Source: Lolium rigidum
Taxonomy: Eukaryota; Streptophyta; Magnoliopsida; Poales; Poaceae
DNA length: 64,000 nucleotides
Assembly: GCF_022539505.1 (NCBI RefSeq)
Contig: NC_061513.1
Coordinates: forward strand, 181,566,017-181,630,016
Reading direction: 5' to 3'
The stretch's first letter is position 1, and each line of letters starts with the position of its first letter. The translations under genes were made by a program, and so were the position numbers. Below the pieces are notes generated by a model. It was not told the DNA's origin. It saw nothing but the letters and a program-made list of their open reading frames with translations, and ran no database searches. Of the stretch, positions 46,561 through 58,008 are shown one piece after another.

Positions 46561-47394
46561 ATATTAAGCTAATTGAGCTCAACAATCATTTCGCTACAAT
46601 ATTTTCTACTGTATCTATTGAGCTAGATAGCACACTTCCATCATTTAACGAATAGCAGGGAAGAATAAGGATCGCCGGAGAAGATCGATCTATGAGCCAA
46701 ATTACTTCACAATTGTTAAATATTTAAGATTTGTCTGTTTTATTTACAATTGCCTTCAGTGCTTGCAGAGTGAAATGTTTCCTTGCTTTTCAATCATAGT
46801 TCACAGATACGAAGGATGAATCAGGCTATCGTTTCTAGTTGAATGAAAGTTCTGGATAGCACTGGAGATAAGCCAGCCCGATAATTGTCTTATGTATGTT
46901 GCCCAAGAAATTTGTGTCTCATTTGGTTTTGTTATAAACGATGCATTTTTTTGCACTCCCGTGCCAAGCCATCTCATATGATCCACAGTGGTGGCTACAG
47001 GATGCATCACCGACAGCTTCTTTTATCTGGTCGCTTGCTACGCTGATGATCCGCAATTGCAGGCTAGCTGCAGGCGTAAAGATCGACCGATCGACCGTGA
47101 AATACCTGCGTGGAGCAAAATACGCTTGTTGTATAGATGATAGCTGCATTCTCACTTCTACTTCATTTTATTATTTCTAGTTTATACTTTAGGGCCAACT
47201 TTAAATTAGAAATTGTGAGATAACTTACAGGTGGGGTTTTGGCGGGATCTCCATAGCTGGCAGTCCAATTAAAAAAATGTATTGCCGGTCAGTGTTTTTT
47301 TCTGGAAGCTATATATGCTGGTCAAGGATTAGGAGCCGCCTAGCCAGCTAATAGTTGGTACTTCTGTTACTGTCACGCGTCACCCCTAGCTAAC
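46561..47394. other. Intergenic sequence before the family-A LTR
   Basis: No gene recognised. The last five bases (ctaac, 47390-47394) are the presumed target duplication of the family-A insertion. Confidence 0.5.
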
Positions 47395-48412
47395 TGATGA
47401 GGTCTAAGACCCCATTTGTGGTCCGATCTCGCGGTTGACCCGAAATTCAAAGGGGAAGGAGAGGGAGACGAAGAACACGATGAACACGAAGAACACGAGG
47501 AACTCACGCATGCACACCAACCCGATACAATCGATACTTACCCCCGTGGTTCGATGGACCACGCCAATAGAATCAACCCGGAAGAGACGCGCGGTAGAAT
47601 TCCGAGCGGAGAGATTGGTGAGGGAGATGAATCTAGGAGTGGGAGAGAGAGTGGGTAGCACTAGAATATCACACACCAAATCCAATCATCCAACAAGGGT
47701 AGCCTTGATACGAAGGGGATGAAACCCTAGGGAGACAAAGCTCAAATCCATGTCTAAGCCTAAATCTTGTCTAAGGGGTAAGGGAGGGGTTCAGGTTGCT
47801 TATATAGGCCTACATGGCCAGCAAGGCGAAAAGGTACATAAGTGGATAACTTAGGCAGTTTGGTGGGGCATTCCCGTCAGATCCGGTCCTGGGGCCAGTC
47901 AGACCGGGCCTGTGACCGGTTGGTCCGGTCGTGGGGCCGGTCGACCGGTCGCCAACCGGAAATGTCGCAGATCTCCGTCCGGTTGGCCTCCGGTACGACG
48001 CCGAGGGGAATCCGGTCTGGGGTCCGGTCTGACCGGCCCGGGGGCCGACCTGGCCGGTCTGTGGCCTGGTCTGACCGGCCTCTGGGCCGGCTGGGCCTCT
48101 TCCTCCCGCCTCTTCTTCCTCTTCCTTCTCTTCTTCTTTCCTTCTTCCTTGCACCATGGGAGTTCCTTCTCTCTTGGTTCTTGTCGACGTCGGCACCTAT
48201 AGACACCATGATGATAGGCATGAGGTAGCATACCATTCAAGTTGGTGTTGAGATCGACCATAGAGAGGAAGGAGTTCACCTTGACATATATGGAGGGGGT
48301 TAGTGTTGTTGGTCCACTTGGGGGACTCCTTGACCATGGTGTAGGGTCGACGATAGGCGGGGCTGCATTTGACGGTCTTGAGGCGGAGGTGTGCGAAAGC
48401 CACCCCGCATCA
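47395..48412 (-). repeat. Family-A 3' LTR (1018 bp)
   Basis: Plus-strand ends are TGATGAGG (47395) and CGCATCA (48412), the inverse of the plus copy's TGATGCAG...CCTCATCA. It contains a TATA box (47798-47807) and a GC-rich island with CCGGTC-type motifs (47880-48100). In the plus copy the equivalent island carries CCGGCACTGCCGG motifs. Confidence 0.87.
47798..47807 (-). promoter_or_regulatory. TATA box of the family-A LTR
   Basis: CCTATATAAGC on the minus strand, upstream of the conserved LTR segment, a standard position for the retrotransposon promoter. Confidence 0.65.
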
Positions 48413-50204
48413 TCTCCCCCCCCCCTTGGGGAAGAGTCGTCCTCGACTCTTGTTCCTCCTCAACGATGATGTAGGCCATGGAGGTTCTCCCATGTAGTAA
48501 TGGATGGACAAAGTCGCGGTCGAAGAAGAACTTGGGGAAAAACAACTTGTGAATGTAAAGCTTGTGGATGCCAATTTGGTGCTCGGCGAACAAGAGGCTC
48601 TCAATCAAATATGAAGCATCAAGTCGTTTCTCCAAGAGGCATTTGGTAAAAATGGGAACCAAAAGAGTGTGGATGTATCCAAAATTTGGTATGGCAAAAA
48701 TTTGTGCATGTAAGAGTGTCCTTTGTAAAGTGTCAAAAATGTGGTGTGTGGTATTGTCCCAAACAAATGGAACAATCAAAAGGCAAGTATCGGCGGCAAA
48801 ATTTTGGGCAAAATTGGTATGTGCAATGGCAAAGCGATGGAGACTTCTTTCTTGGAAAAGTGTGGTTGGCGTGAGCCGAGTATGGGTATCCTCAAGTGTC
48901 AAAGAATCCAATGCAAATGCCATAGATGAAATGAGAAATCCAAAGAAGAGCAACTTTTTGTGTGACATGTGGCACAAGATGCATAAGGTGTCTCTCTCAT
49001 GTATGACATGGTCCTTGAGATTATCGGAGTGTATGATGAAAGCATCAAGACATACAACAACCATTGTGCCAACAAGATGTGTCAAGCTATGTTGCATAAG
49101 AAGCAAAAGAGGTGACGAGGAATTGGGCCAAACCGAAAGCTCGACAAGACAAGCCGGAAACACGCGAGGGCGAAGGCTTTTGGGAACATACCCTTTGGTG
49201 TGAATCCCATGGGTAAGGTCCTTGTTGGGGTAGCTCTCAATTGCGCGTTTCGTCAACTCATGCTCCGTGGCGGTGGATGTTGTCGTTCGGGTACCTATAC
49301 ACACAATAGAGAAAACAAAAAGCGTGTGTGCATGGTAAAGGAACACATCATCCATCATGATGTTCCATGACTTGTGCACATCACCATTAGTGTCAAGCAA
49401 GATAGTATGAAATGCATGGCGATGGTGCATATGGCAAGAAGGTGCATTGATGGCATGTGGTAACTCATGATCATCAAAAATTGAGAAGGCTATGGGGGCC
49501 ATCTCATGGACAATGAAATAAGCATTCTTGCATACCAAGCATAAGAAAGAGCAATTGTTCACAATCTTGGATGCAAGGATCATGGAATGGTGCAAACATT
49601 TTGGGCAAAGCATGTACAACATGTTATCATTGTTGTCGACAACCCTATGTAAAAAGCAAGTGTTCATCAAGGGTGGCACAACACAAGTATTATCATAATC
49701 ATTATCATTGCAAGCAAGCGGGGAAAAAGTGAAACTCTCATAGCATGATATGGTCATGGTATCACAATCAATCAATTCCACATGATCAACAATGTTATCA
49801 AACAAAGCATCACATGGGAAAGTGAAAGTAGCATGTGACGTAGCAAATGTATCATCAAGAGCATGCATGCACTCATAAGTCATCATGTCCACTAGTGGAA
49901 TCATGGCATCATCAACACCTATGTTGTTACCTTTGTAGGCTGACTCGTTTGAGGTAGGTGTTGTGGATGTAGGAGAGTCCATGTGGTCGACATGTCCGTC
50001 TTGAAGCAAGCATGGTGAGATATCATCATCTTCATGCACCATGTACATCGTCTCCATGATCGGGAACTCGTCCTCCGTGGAACCTAGTGCAACATAAGAA
50101 GACACAAACGAGGGAGAGGTTAATGTGTTAGCAAATGCGATATCCTCCATGGACCTATCATCTACCTCTGTCAACTCACTTAGTGTATCACTCATGTCCT
50201 CCAA
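48300..50204 (-). CDS. Family-A pol-derived ORF (634 codons) with decayed RT
   Basis: Uninterrupted frame starting MEDMSDTLSELTEVDDRSME. The first 300 residues are acidic and unrecognised, including a Cys-rich patch (MLCPKCLHHS, LVCKNAYF). About residues 355-470 align by eye with a gypsy RT: LMQHSLTHLVGTMVVVCLDA, IIHSDNLKDHVIH, HTRLTPTTLFQERSLHRFA. The catalytic box reads CLDA, so polymerase activity is not expected. RNase H and integrase are not recognisable. The frame runs through the polypurine tract into the LTR. Openness in this copy, and shared changes with the plus copy, suggest an inherited non-autonomous protein, but a role is unproven. Confidence 0.6.
   Translation of the reverse strand: MEDMSDTLSELTEVDDRSMEDIAFANTLTSPSFVSSYVALGSTEDEFPIMETMYMVHEDDDISPCLLQDGHVDHMDSPTSTTPTSNESAYKGNNIGVDDAMIPLVDMMTYECMHALDDTFATSHATFTFPCDALFDNIVDHVELIDCDTMTISCYESFTFSPLACNDNDYDNTCVVPPLMNTCFLHRVVDNNDNMLYMLCPKCLHHSMILASKIVNNCSFLCLVCKNAYFIVHEMAPIAFSIFDDHELPHAINAPSCHMHHRHAFHTILLDTNGDVHKSWNIMMDDVFLYHAHTLFVFSIVCIGTRTTTSTATEHELTKRAIESYPNKDLTHGIHTKGYVPKSLRPRVFPACLVELSVWPNSSSPLLLLMQHSLTHLVGTMVVVCLDAFIIHSDNLKDHVIHERDTLCILCHMSHKKLLFFGFLISSMAFALDSLTLEDTHTRLTPTTLFQERSLHRFAIAHTNFAQNFAADTCLLIVPFVWDNTTHHIFDTLQRTLLHAQIFAIPNFGYIHTLLVPIFTKCLLEKRLDASYLIESLLFAEHQIGIHKLYIHKLFFPKFFFDRDFVHPLLHGRTSMAYIIVEEEQESRTTLPQGGGEMMRGGFRTPPPQDRQMQPRLSSTLHHGQGVPQVDQQH
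48413..48432 (-). promoter_or_regulatory. Polypurine tract of family A, minus copy
   Basis: A CCAAGGGGGGGGGGAGA-type purine run on the minus strand next to the LTR start. Confidence 0.78.
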
Positions 50205-50283
50205 ATGGAAGCACTCAAACTAACATATGGGGTGGGAGTCACTCAACTCACTATCACTCTCACTCAAGTGGGCTAGGTGGCTC

Positions 50284-51699
50284 TCATACCAACTCATCAA
50301 TCAAGCATATAGGAGTAGGCTCGACTTTCTCATCGCCATGCGCCTCCTTGGTTGAAGGGAAGTTCCCATGCTCAACCATCTCAACTCCATCGCCTCCCAA
50401 GTCGTCCTCCATCGGTGGCGCCGTAGTGTCGTGGAGAGCTAGGCTCGGATCCACATCATCCTTGCGTTGTCCTTGGAGGTCTTCATCTTGAAGTGTGGGC
50501 GCCGTAGGCTTCTTGGTGGCTTGGGCTTGTAGCTCGTCGAAGTGGAGCATGTCGGTGCTCGTCGATGTGCATTGCCATGCCATGTGACCCTTGTCCTTGC
50601 ATACCTCACATAGGAGATTGGGACATTCCCGTGCAGGGTGGCCTTGTTGCTTGCACTTGTAGCATCGGAGTCCATAGGCATATGTCGAGCTAGAGGCCAT
50701 TGTGGTGGTGGCACAAGAGGTGGAAGTCGCCGTAGGCGGAAGGTATGCGCGATGTGCACTTGCCATCCTCTGGTGGTAGACACCAAATGATGGTGTTTGT
50801 CGCCTTCATGTCGAGGCTCTCGTAGTCTTGCTTCATCACCATGTCTTGATGAGTGTCATCGAAGATCCTTGGGGGATGTTGGTCAATGGCGATCATGAAG
50901 TGGCTTGTGGCGGCGAAGCTCGTGTGGTGACGTATGTCGATGTAGACCATGAGGTGGTAGTGGTCGACGACTATCATGAGATGGTGTGAGTCGATGGCGG
51001 TCCTTGCCATGCCGAGATGATGGCTCATGCGACTTGGCATGTTGCTTGTGGCGCCTTGTGGAGCTTGGAGAAGAGTGTCGATGACGATCATGTTGTGGAT
51101 GCTCTTGATGCTCCATATGATGTACTTGAAGTCGACGATCTTGTGCATAAGCACTCTCATGTTGGCGCCTAGTGGAGCTCGGAGAAGTGTGTCGATGACG
51201 CTCATGATGGGGACGCTCTTGATGATCCATATGATGGTGCCATCGTGGAGGTCCTCTATCTTCATATGTAGCTCCATGGGCCAAGTAGGAGGACGTGGGA
51301 GCATCGTCGTTGCTCCTTGTGGAGACTAGGTGAGGCTCCGCCATGGTGTTGATGTCGTAGGCATGGCGTTGCTCCACCATGTCGTCGATGTCATACTCGT
51401 GGTGTTGCTCCGCCATGTCGTCAATGTCGTAGTCGTGGCGTTGCTCCACCATGTCGTCGATGTCGTAGTCGTGGTGTTGCTCCACCATGTCGTCCATGCT
51501 TGATGAGCCATTGTCGATGTAGAGCTCGTCGAAGTCGTCCTCAAGGTGGCGCTCCATCATGTCGTCCATGTCGATGATGCTTGGGGAGCTATGGTCGTTG
51601 TCGAGCTCCTCGATGTCGGAGATGTCGGAGATGCTTTCTGAGCCATAGTTGGAGTGGAGCTCCACATGTTCCTCCACATCCGCGGTGCTTGAAGAGGAG
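50284..51699 (-). pseudogene. Family-A gag-like protein, 5'-truncated and frameshifted
   Basis: Reading into the minus strand from 51699: an acidic region with tandem 12-residue repeats (DYDIDDMVEQRH type), a His/Arg-rich region (HHERHRHTSPSSTRR), then, in another frame, two CX2CX4HX4C knuckles (YKCKQQGHPAREC, CEVCKDKGHMAWQC, about 50660-50570) and an acidic tail ending ICLIDELV at 50284. The start codon region is lost to the LTR at 51700. A frame change lies between about 50883 and 50766. The charge switch from acid to basic before the knuckles fits a nucleic-acid-binding structural protein. Confidence 0.7.
51338..51500 (-). repeat. 36-bp in-frame tandem repeats in gag
   Basis: Four to five units of GTTGCTCCACCATGTCGTCG plus variable TGTCGTAGTCGTGG, encoding acidic 12-residue repeats. 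The plus-strand copy does not have this expansion. Confidence 0.88.
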
Positions 51700-52064
51700 T
51701 GATGACCCACAAGTATAGGGGATCGCAACAGTCTTCGAGGGAAGTAAAACCCAATTTATTGATTCGAAACAAGGGGAGACAAAGAATACTTGAAAGCCTT
51801 AACAGCGGAGTTGTCAATTCAGCTGCACCTGGAAACAGACTTGCTCGCAAGAGTTTATCGATAGCNNNNNNNNNNNNNNNNNNNNNNNNNNNNNNNNNNN
51901 NNNNNNNNNNNNNNNNNNNNNNNNNNNNNNNNNNNNNNNNNNNNNNNNNNNNNNNNNNNNNNNNNCGGGGAAAACTCGCTGCTGTACGCATCATACCTTC
52001 CTCTTGGGGTTCCCAATGGACGTGTGCTTTACCGTCACAAGCAGCTACTTTATGGCGCCGTTGC
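51700..52064 (+). repeat. 5' LTR and primer site of another LTR retrotransposon
   Basis: Starts TGATGACCCACAAGTATAGG at 51700 and ends TTTACCGTCA at 52037, with a gap inside. TGGCGCCGTTGC at 52053-52064 is a partial tRNA-Asp primer site. The last 70 bases of the LTR resemble the corresponding end of elements 1 and 2. The preceding aggag (51695-51699) is the presumed target duplication. Its interior is absent: gypsy-B sequence in the opposite orientation begins almost at once. Confidence 0.7.
51866..51965. other. Assembly gap, 100 N
   Basis: Exactly 100 N inside an LTR. Confidence 0.98.
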
Positions 52065-52072
52065 AAGCCCCG

Positions 52073-53040
52073 TCACGCGCAAGCACTCAACTGAGAGGAC
52101 TGAGCCAGCGCAATTGCGGTTTGTATCCTTCTTTTTTCCTCTACTATCACCAGCGATTCTGCCAGGTTTGATCCGGCAGAAGCGGTTTCCAGTGAGATCT
52201 TATAGTTTCCTACCACAGTCAAGGGTCCACGAGGTGCCGGCATCTTCATCTTGAGATAGGCCGTATGAGTTGAGGCCATGAACGCCGCCAATGCCGGTCT
52301 CCCCAGCAGTGCATGGTAAGGACTGTCCAGATCCACCACCTCGAACAGAAGTTTTTCGACCCGGCAATTATCACGTCCTCCAAACGACACATCCACCCGG
52401 ATTTTTCCCATGGGCGAACAGGACAGGCCGGGAACAATTCCGTGGAAAGTTGTGTGAGTTGGTTGCAGCATGTTTTCGGTTATCCCCAGCGTATGCATGG
52501 TGTGCCGGTACATGATATTTATGCTCCTCCCATTGTCTATCAGCACCTTGCTGAAATTGACTCGAGTCGTTGGCCCGTGCATGATTGGGTCCACAACTAG
52601 AGCGTAGCCGCCTGGGTTTGGCATTATCTTTGGGTGATCCTTGAACGTCCAGGTACTTTCCTGATCTGACCACAGCATGTACTTCGGGACTGCTGACATC
52701 ACCGCGTTCACTTCCATGGAACGGCGATGCATGCTTTGCTTGTCTGTTGGCTCAGTAACGAACACAACACAGTACAGGTGCGGATCTTTATAAACGTTCC
52801 GTCCCAAAGGTGCCGGCGGTGGTGGTTGGCCATTGCCATCTTCCACCTGATGAACTTGTTGTTGCTGCTGCTGCCGGTTCGGCTGAGGTTGCACCGGTAG
52901 CGCATTTGCTCCGGTAAGCGGGGGTGGTGGTGGTAACCTTCCGGTAGCTTGTTCCCTTGCATCTTTCATCATGCCTCTTTCCATTAATCTCTTGGTCCAA
53001 GTGCAATCTTTTGTCAAATGATTTGCCGGTCTCGCCGGAT
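52073..53040 (-). pseudogene. Gypsy B gag end and retroviral-type protease region
   Basis: Contains a HLTKDCTW segment (the His-Cys half of a knuckle-like motif), a Pro/Gln-rich linker, then an aspartic-protease-like segment FSKVLIDNGRSINIMY (near 52540), with Asn-Gly where active enzymes usually have a small residue and Gly after Asp, and LLFEVVDLDSPYHALLGRPA (near 52320). This is the pre-RT arrangement of plant gypsy elements. The frame ends at 52073, where foreign sequence begins. Confidence 0.75.
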
Positions 53041-54455
53041 TTGGTGTGTGCTAGCGGCATGGTTGATCCATTGCGGATTCCATGGTGTACCTCTCATCAT
53101 TTTGCCACGGTTTCTTTTCAACCCATTGCTTCTTAGGACCCGCCCATGGCTGCGATCCGGCTTTTTGTCTCTGGCTTCCGCTGGCGCCGGAATTATCCTG
53201 CACCGCGGCTACTTGCTGCGGACCATACCTTCGATCCGGAAAATCTTCCCTTCTTTTGTTGTGCCGGTTGTCCCGGTATTGATCTTGGCGTGGTTGGCTC
53301 GTTTGCGCTGGTTGAGCTTGAACCGCCGGTTGCATTGGGTCTCCCAATGCGTAGCTATCTGCCACACGTATCATCTCTGCCAAAGTTACCGGCATGTTCC
53401 TCTGCAGCTTTTGCCACAGTGGTGAACCTCTTCTGCACCCTTTGCAAAACCAAGCAATGGCCTGTGCCTCGATCACTCCTTCACAGGAGTTCCTTGTGGA
53501 GTTCCACCGGGTCAGGTAATCCCGGTCTGTTTCCTTGGAGCGCTGCACGCACAAAGCGAGCTGCTGCGGCCTGTTTGGCCTCCGGTACGTACTGCTGAAA
53601 TTACTTACGAAAGCTTCTTCAAAGTCCAACCAGCCATTTATGCTTCCGGGTGGCAAGTTGTTAAGCCAAATGCGTGCCGGTCCTACCAGGAAGGCGGTAC
53701 GATTCTCACGGCCCAACGCCGGTTTCCTCCACCTGTCACGGTTCCTCCGCCGCCAGCGACGTATACTGCGGTCACGTAATCCGCAAGCCAATCTTCCGGC
53801 TTAGTGGTGCCATCATATGTTTTTGTGTCACGGGGCAACTGGAAGTTGCGAACCGGTGGTTCCTCTTTCATGATTCATGGGCCAAAGCATTTTGGACCCG
53901 GAGGACCTTCTGCCTCGATCATCTCAGATAAGTAGACTCTGTCCAGCCTGTGCCTCGCATCCCGGTCTGGCAGACATCTTTCTCCTACGCGTTCTCCCAA
54001 AGGGTTCCGGTAGGCTACGATTCTTTCTGTTCCGGAATCAGCTTCATCGTAATGTTCCGGTACCGCGGCCCGTGCCTGCCGGTATCTTGGCGGAGGCATT
54101 TCCTCCTCAGCATAAGCTGCTCTTGTTGCATGATAGTTTTGCCCGGTTTCACCTCTACCGGCATAATCATTTCCGGCATAGCCATTTCCGGCATAGCCAC
54201 GACCTACCCCTTGGCTTTTCCTTCCGGCCTCATGTCGCCCGGCTTGTTGTTTTCCGGCAAGAACCGGATCATACACAGTCATTTGCTGCGCATTCACTTC
54301 TTTTTCTTTTCTCCTGTCCGGATGGGGGGACGATGCCTTCCCATGCGATTTGCTTCCGGCATTCTTTGCCGAACGCACTGATTTTGACGCTGCAGCTTTG
54401 TTTACTCTAGCAAGCTGCTCAGCATTTTGTTCCTGTATCATATCAAGCAACTCCC
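53041..54455 (-). pseudogene. Gypsy B gag core
   Basis: From the nested-element boundary it reads RELLDMIQEQNAEQLARV, a Gly/Tyr-rich linker with YAGNGYAGNDYAGRG, then DTKTYDGTTKPEDWLADY and the Retrotrans_gag domain (ARIWLNNLPPGSINGWLDFE, DYLTRWNSTRNSC, IAWFCKGC). The frame is interrupted by TGA near 53872 and TAG near 53043, plus a frame disturbance near 53700-53740. The TGA reads as a CGA-to-TGA change, and the TAG falls in a CxxH-type motif where TGG is likely. Confidence 0.82.
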
Positions 54456-56055
54456 TGATGGCGTGTATTTCACACGTTCGTTGGGCAACCCCAAGAGGAA
54501 GGTATGATGCGCACAACAGCAAGTTTTCCCTCAGAAAGAAACCAAGGTTTATCGAACCAGGAGGAGCCAAGAAGCACGTTGAAGGTTGATGGCGGCGGGA
54601 TGTAGTGCGGCGCAACACCGGAGATTCCGGCGCCAACGTGGAACCTGCACAACACAACCAAAGTACTTTGCCCCAACGAAACAATGAGGTTGTCAATCTC
54701 ACCGGCTTGCTGTAACAAAGGATTAACCGAATTGTGTGGAAGATGATTGTTTGCAGAGAAAACAGTAAAACAAGTATTGCAGCAGATTTGTATTTCAGTA
54801 TTAAAGAATGGACCGGGGTCCACAGTTCACTAGAGGTGTCTCTCCCATAAGATAAAAGCATGTTGGGTGAACAAATTACAGTCGGGCAATTGACAAATAG
54901 AGAGGGCATAACAATGCACATACATGGCATGATAAGTATAGTGAGATTTAATTGGGCATTACGACAAAGTACATAGACCGCCATCCAACTCGCATCTATG
55001 CCTAAAAATTCCACCTTCGAGGTTATCATCCGAACCCCTTCTAGTATTAAGTTGCAAAGCAACGAGACAATTGCATTAAGTATGGTGCGTAATGTAATCA
55101 ACAACTACATCCTCGGACATAGCGCCAATGTTTTATCCCTAGTGGCAACAGCACAACACAACCTTAGAACTTTCTGTCATTGTCCCAGGTGTCAATGCAG
55201 GCATGAACCCACTATCGAGCATAAATACTCCCTCTTGGAGTTAACAGCAAAAACTTGGCCAGAGCCTCTACTAGGTAACGGAGAGCATGCAAGATCATAA
55301 ACAACACATATGTAATAACTTGATAATTAACATAATATGGTATTCTCTATCCATCGGATCCCGACAAACACAACATAGAGTATTACAGATAGATGATCTT
55401 GATCATGTTAGGCAGCTCACAAGATCCAACAATGAAGCACAATGAGGAGAAGACAACCATCTAGCTACTGCTATGGACCCATAGTCCAGGGGTGAACTAC
55501 TCACTCATCACTCCGGAGGCGACCATGGCGGTGTAGAGTCCTCCGGGAGATGAATCCCCTCTCCGGCAGGGTGCCGGAGGAGATCTCCAGAATCCCCCGA
55601 GATGGGATTGGCGGCGGCGGCGTCTCAGTAAGGTTTTCCGTATCGTGGTTTTTCGCATCAGGGGTTTCGCGACGGAGGCTTTAAGTAGGCGGAAGGGCAG
55701 AGTCGGGGGCCAGACGAGGGGCCCACACTATAGGTCGGCGCGGCCAGGGCTTGGGCCGCGCCGCCCTATAGTTTGGCCACCTCGTGGCCCCACTTCGTGT
55801 GTTCTTCGATCTTCTGGAAGCTCCGTGGAAAAATAGGGCCCCGGGTCTTCGTTTCGTCCAATTCCGAGAATATTTCGTTACTAGGATTTCGAAACCAAAA
55901 ACAGCAGAAAACGAGAACCGGCACTTCGGCATCTTGTTAATAGGTTAGTTCCAGAAAATGCACTAATATGACATAAAGTGAGCATAAAACATGTAGGTAT
56001 CATCAATAATATGGCATAGAACATAAGAAATTATCGATACGTCGGAGACGTATCA
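54456..56055 (-). repeat. 3' LTR of element 2
   Basis: Plus-strand ends TGATGGCGTG and ACGTATCA. Compared with element 1, the first 30 bases differ at several sites, so elements 1 and 2 belong to distinct sublineages. Confidence 0.95.
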
Positions 56056-56056
56056 A

Positions 56057-56091
56057 GCATCCCCAAGCTTAGTTCTGCTCGTCCCGAGCAG
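56057..56091 (-). promoter_or_regulatory. Polypurine tract and perfect hairpin of element 2
   Basis: The minus-strand motif CTAAGCTTGGGGATGC (56057-56072) lies beside the 3' LTR. The adjacent CTGCTCG-TCC-CGAGCAG hairpin is at 56075-56091. Confidence 0.75.
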
Positions 56092-57924
56092 GTAAAACGA
56101 TAACAATGATAATTTCTGAAGTGATATGCCATCATAACCTTGATCATACTATTTGTAAACATATGTAGTGGATGCAGTGATCAAAACAATGGTAATGACA
56201 TGAGTAAACAGGTGAATCATATAGCAAAGACTTTTCATGAATAGTACTTCAAGACAAGTATTAATAAGTCTTGCATAAGAGTTAACTCATAAAGCAATAA
56301 ATCAAAGTAAAGGTATTGAAGCAACACAAAGGAAGATTAAGTTTCAGCGGTTGCTTTCAACTTGTAACATGTATATCTCATGGATAATTGTCAACATAGA
56401 GTAATATAACAAGTACAATATGCAAGTATGTAGGAATCAATGCACGGTTCACACAAGTGTTTGCTTCTTGAGGTGGAGAGAAATAGGTGAACTGACTCAA
56501 CATAAAAGTAAAGAGAATGGTCCTTCAAAGAGGAAAGCATCGATTGCTATATTTGTGCTAGAGCTTTTATTTTGAAAACATGAAACAATTTTGTCAACGG
56601 TAGTAATAAAGCATATGAGTTATGTACATTATATCTTACAAGTTGCAAGTCTCATGCATAGTATACTAATAGTGCCCGCACCTTGTCCTAATTAACTTGG
56701 ACTACCGGATCTTTGCAATGCACATGTTTTGACCAAGTGTCACAATGGGGTACCTCCATGTCGCCTGTACAAAGGTCTAAGGAGAAAGCTCGCATTTTGG
56801 ATTTCTCGCTTTTGATTATTCTCAACTTAGACATCCATACCGGGACAACATGGACAACGGATAATGGACTCCTCTTTAATGCATAAGCATGTGGCAACAA
56901 TTATTATTCTCATATGAGATTGAGGATATATGTCCAAACTGAAACTTCCACCATGAATCATGGCTTTAGTTAGCGGCCCAAAGTTCTTCTCTAACAACAT
57001 GCATGCTCCAACCATGAAGGTGGTAGATCTCTCTTGCTTTAGACAAGACGGACATGCATAGCAACTCACATGATATCCAACAAAGAATAGTTGATGGCGT
57101 CCCTAGAAACATGGTTATCGCTCAACAAGCAACTTAATAAGAGATAAAGTGCATAAGTACATATTCAATACTACAATAGTTTTTAAGCTATTTGTCCCAT
57201 GAGCTATATATTGCAAAGGTGAATGATGGAATTTTAAAGGTAGCACTCAAGCAATTTACTTTGGAATGGCGGATAAATACCATGTAGTAGGTAGGTATGG
57301 TGGACACAAATGGCATAGTGGTTGGCTCAAGTATTTTGGATGCATGAGAAGTATTCCCTCTCGATACAAGGTTTAGGCTAGCAAGGTTATTTGAAACAAA
57401 CACAAGGATGAACGGTACAGCAAAACTCACATAAAAGACATATGGTAAACATTATAACACTCCATACCGTCTTCCTTGTTGTTCAAAACTCAATACTAGA
57501 TGTTATCTAGACTCTAGAGAAACCAAATATGCAAACCAAATTAGCAAGCTCTAAGTATTTCTTCATTAATGGGTGCAAAGTATATGATGCAAGAGCTTAA
57601 ACATGAGCACAACAATTGCCAAGTATCAAATTATCCAAAACATTTTAGAGTTACTACATGTATCATTTTCCAATTCCAACCATATAACAATTTAACGAAG
57701 AAGAACTTCGCCATGAATACTATGAGTAGAGCCTAAGGACATATTTGTCCATATGCAACAACGGAGCGTGTCTCTCTCCCATAAAGTGAATGCTAGGATC
57801 CATTTTATTCAAACAAAACAAAAAACAAAAACAAACCGACGCTCCAAGCAAAGTACATAAGATGTGGCCGAATAAAAATATAGTTTCAGGGGAGGAACCC
57901 GATAATGTTGTCGATGAAGAAGGG

Positions 57925-58008
57925 GATGCCTTGGGCATCCCCAAGCTTAGACGCTTGAGTCTTCTTAATATATGCAGGGGTGAACCACCGGGGCATCCCC
58001 AAGCTTAG
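57925..58008 (-). repeat. Two internal polypurine-tract copies and hairpin of element 2
   Basis: Exact 16-bp copies at 57935-57950 and 57993-58008, with the same GGGGATGCC/GGGCATCCCC hairpin as in element 1. Confidence 0.9.

Larger units (their letters stand above)
47395..51699 (-). mobile_element. Family-A LTR retrotransposon, minus-strand copy
   Basis: Order on the minus strand: gag-like frame (51699-50284), pol-derived frame (50204-48300), polypurine tract (48432-48413), 3' LTR (48412-47395). The 5' side is cut by an LTR that begins at 51700. This copy has a longer uninterrupted pol frame than the plus-strand copy. Confidence 0.85.

Noticed and set aside
47895..48280. Pro/Arg-rich open frames within the family-A LTR
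   Set aside because: They arise from the CCGGTC-type repeat island and are not conserved in the plus-strand LTR.
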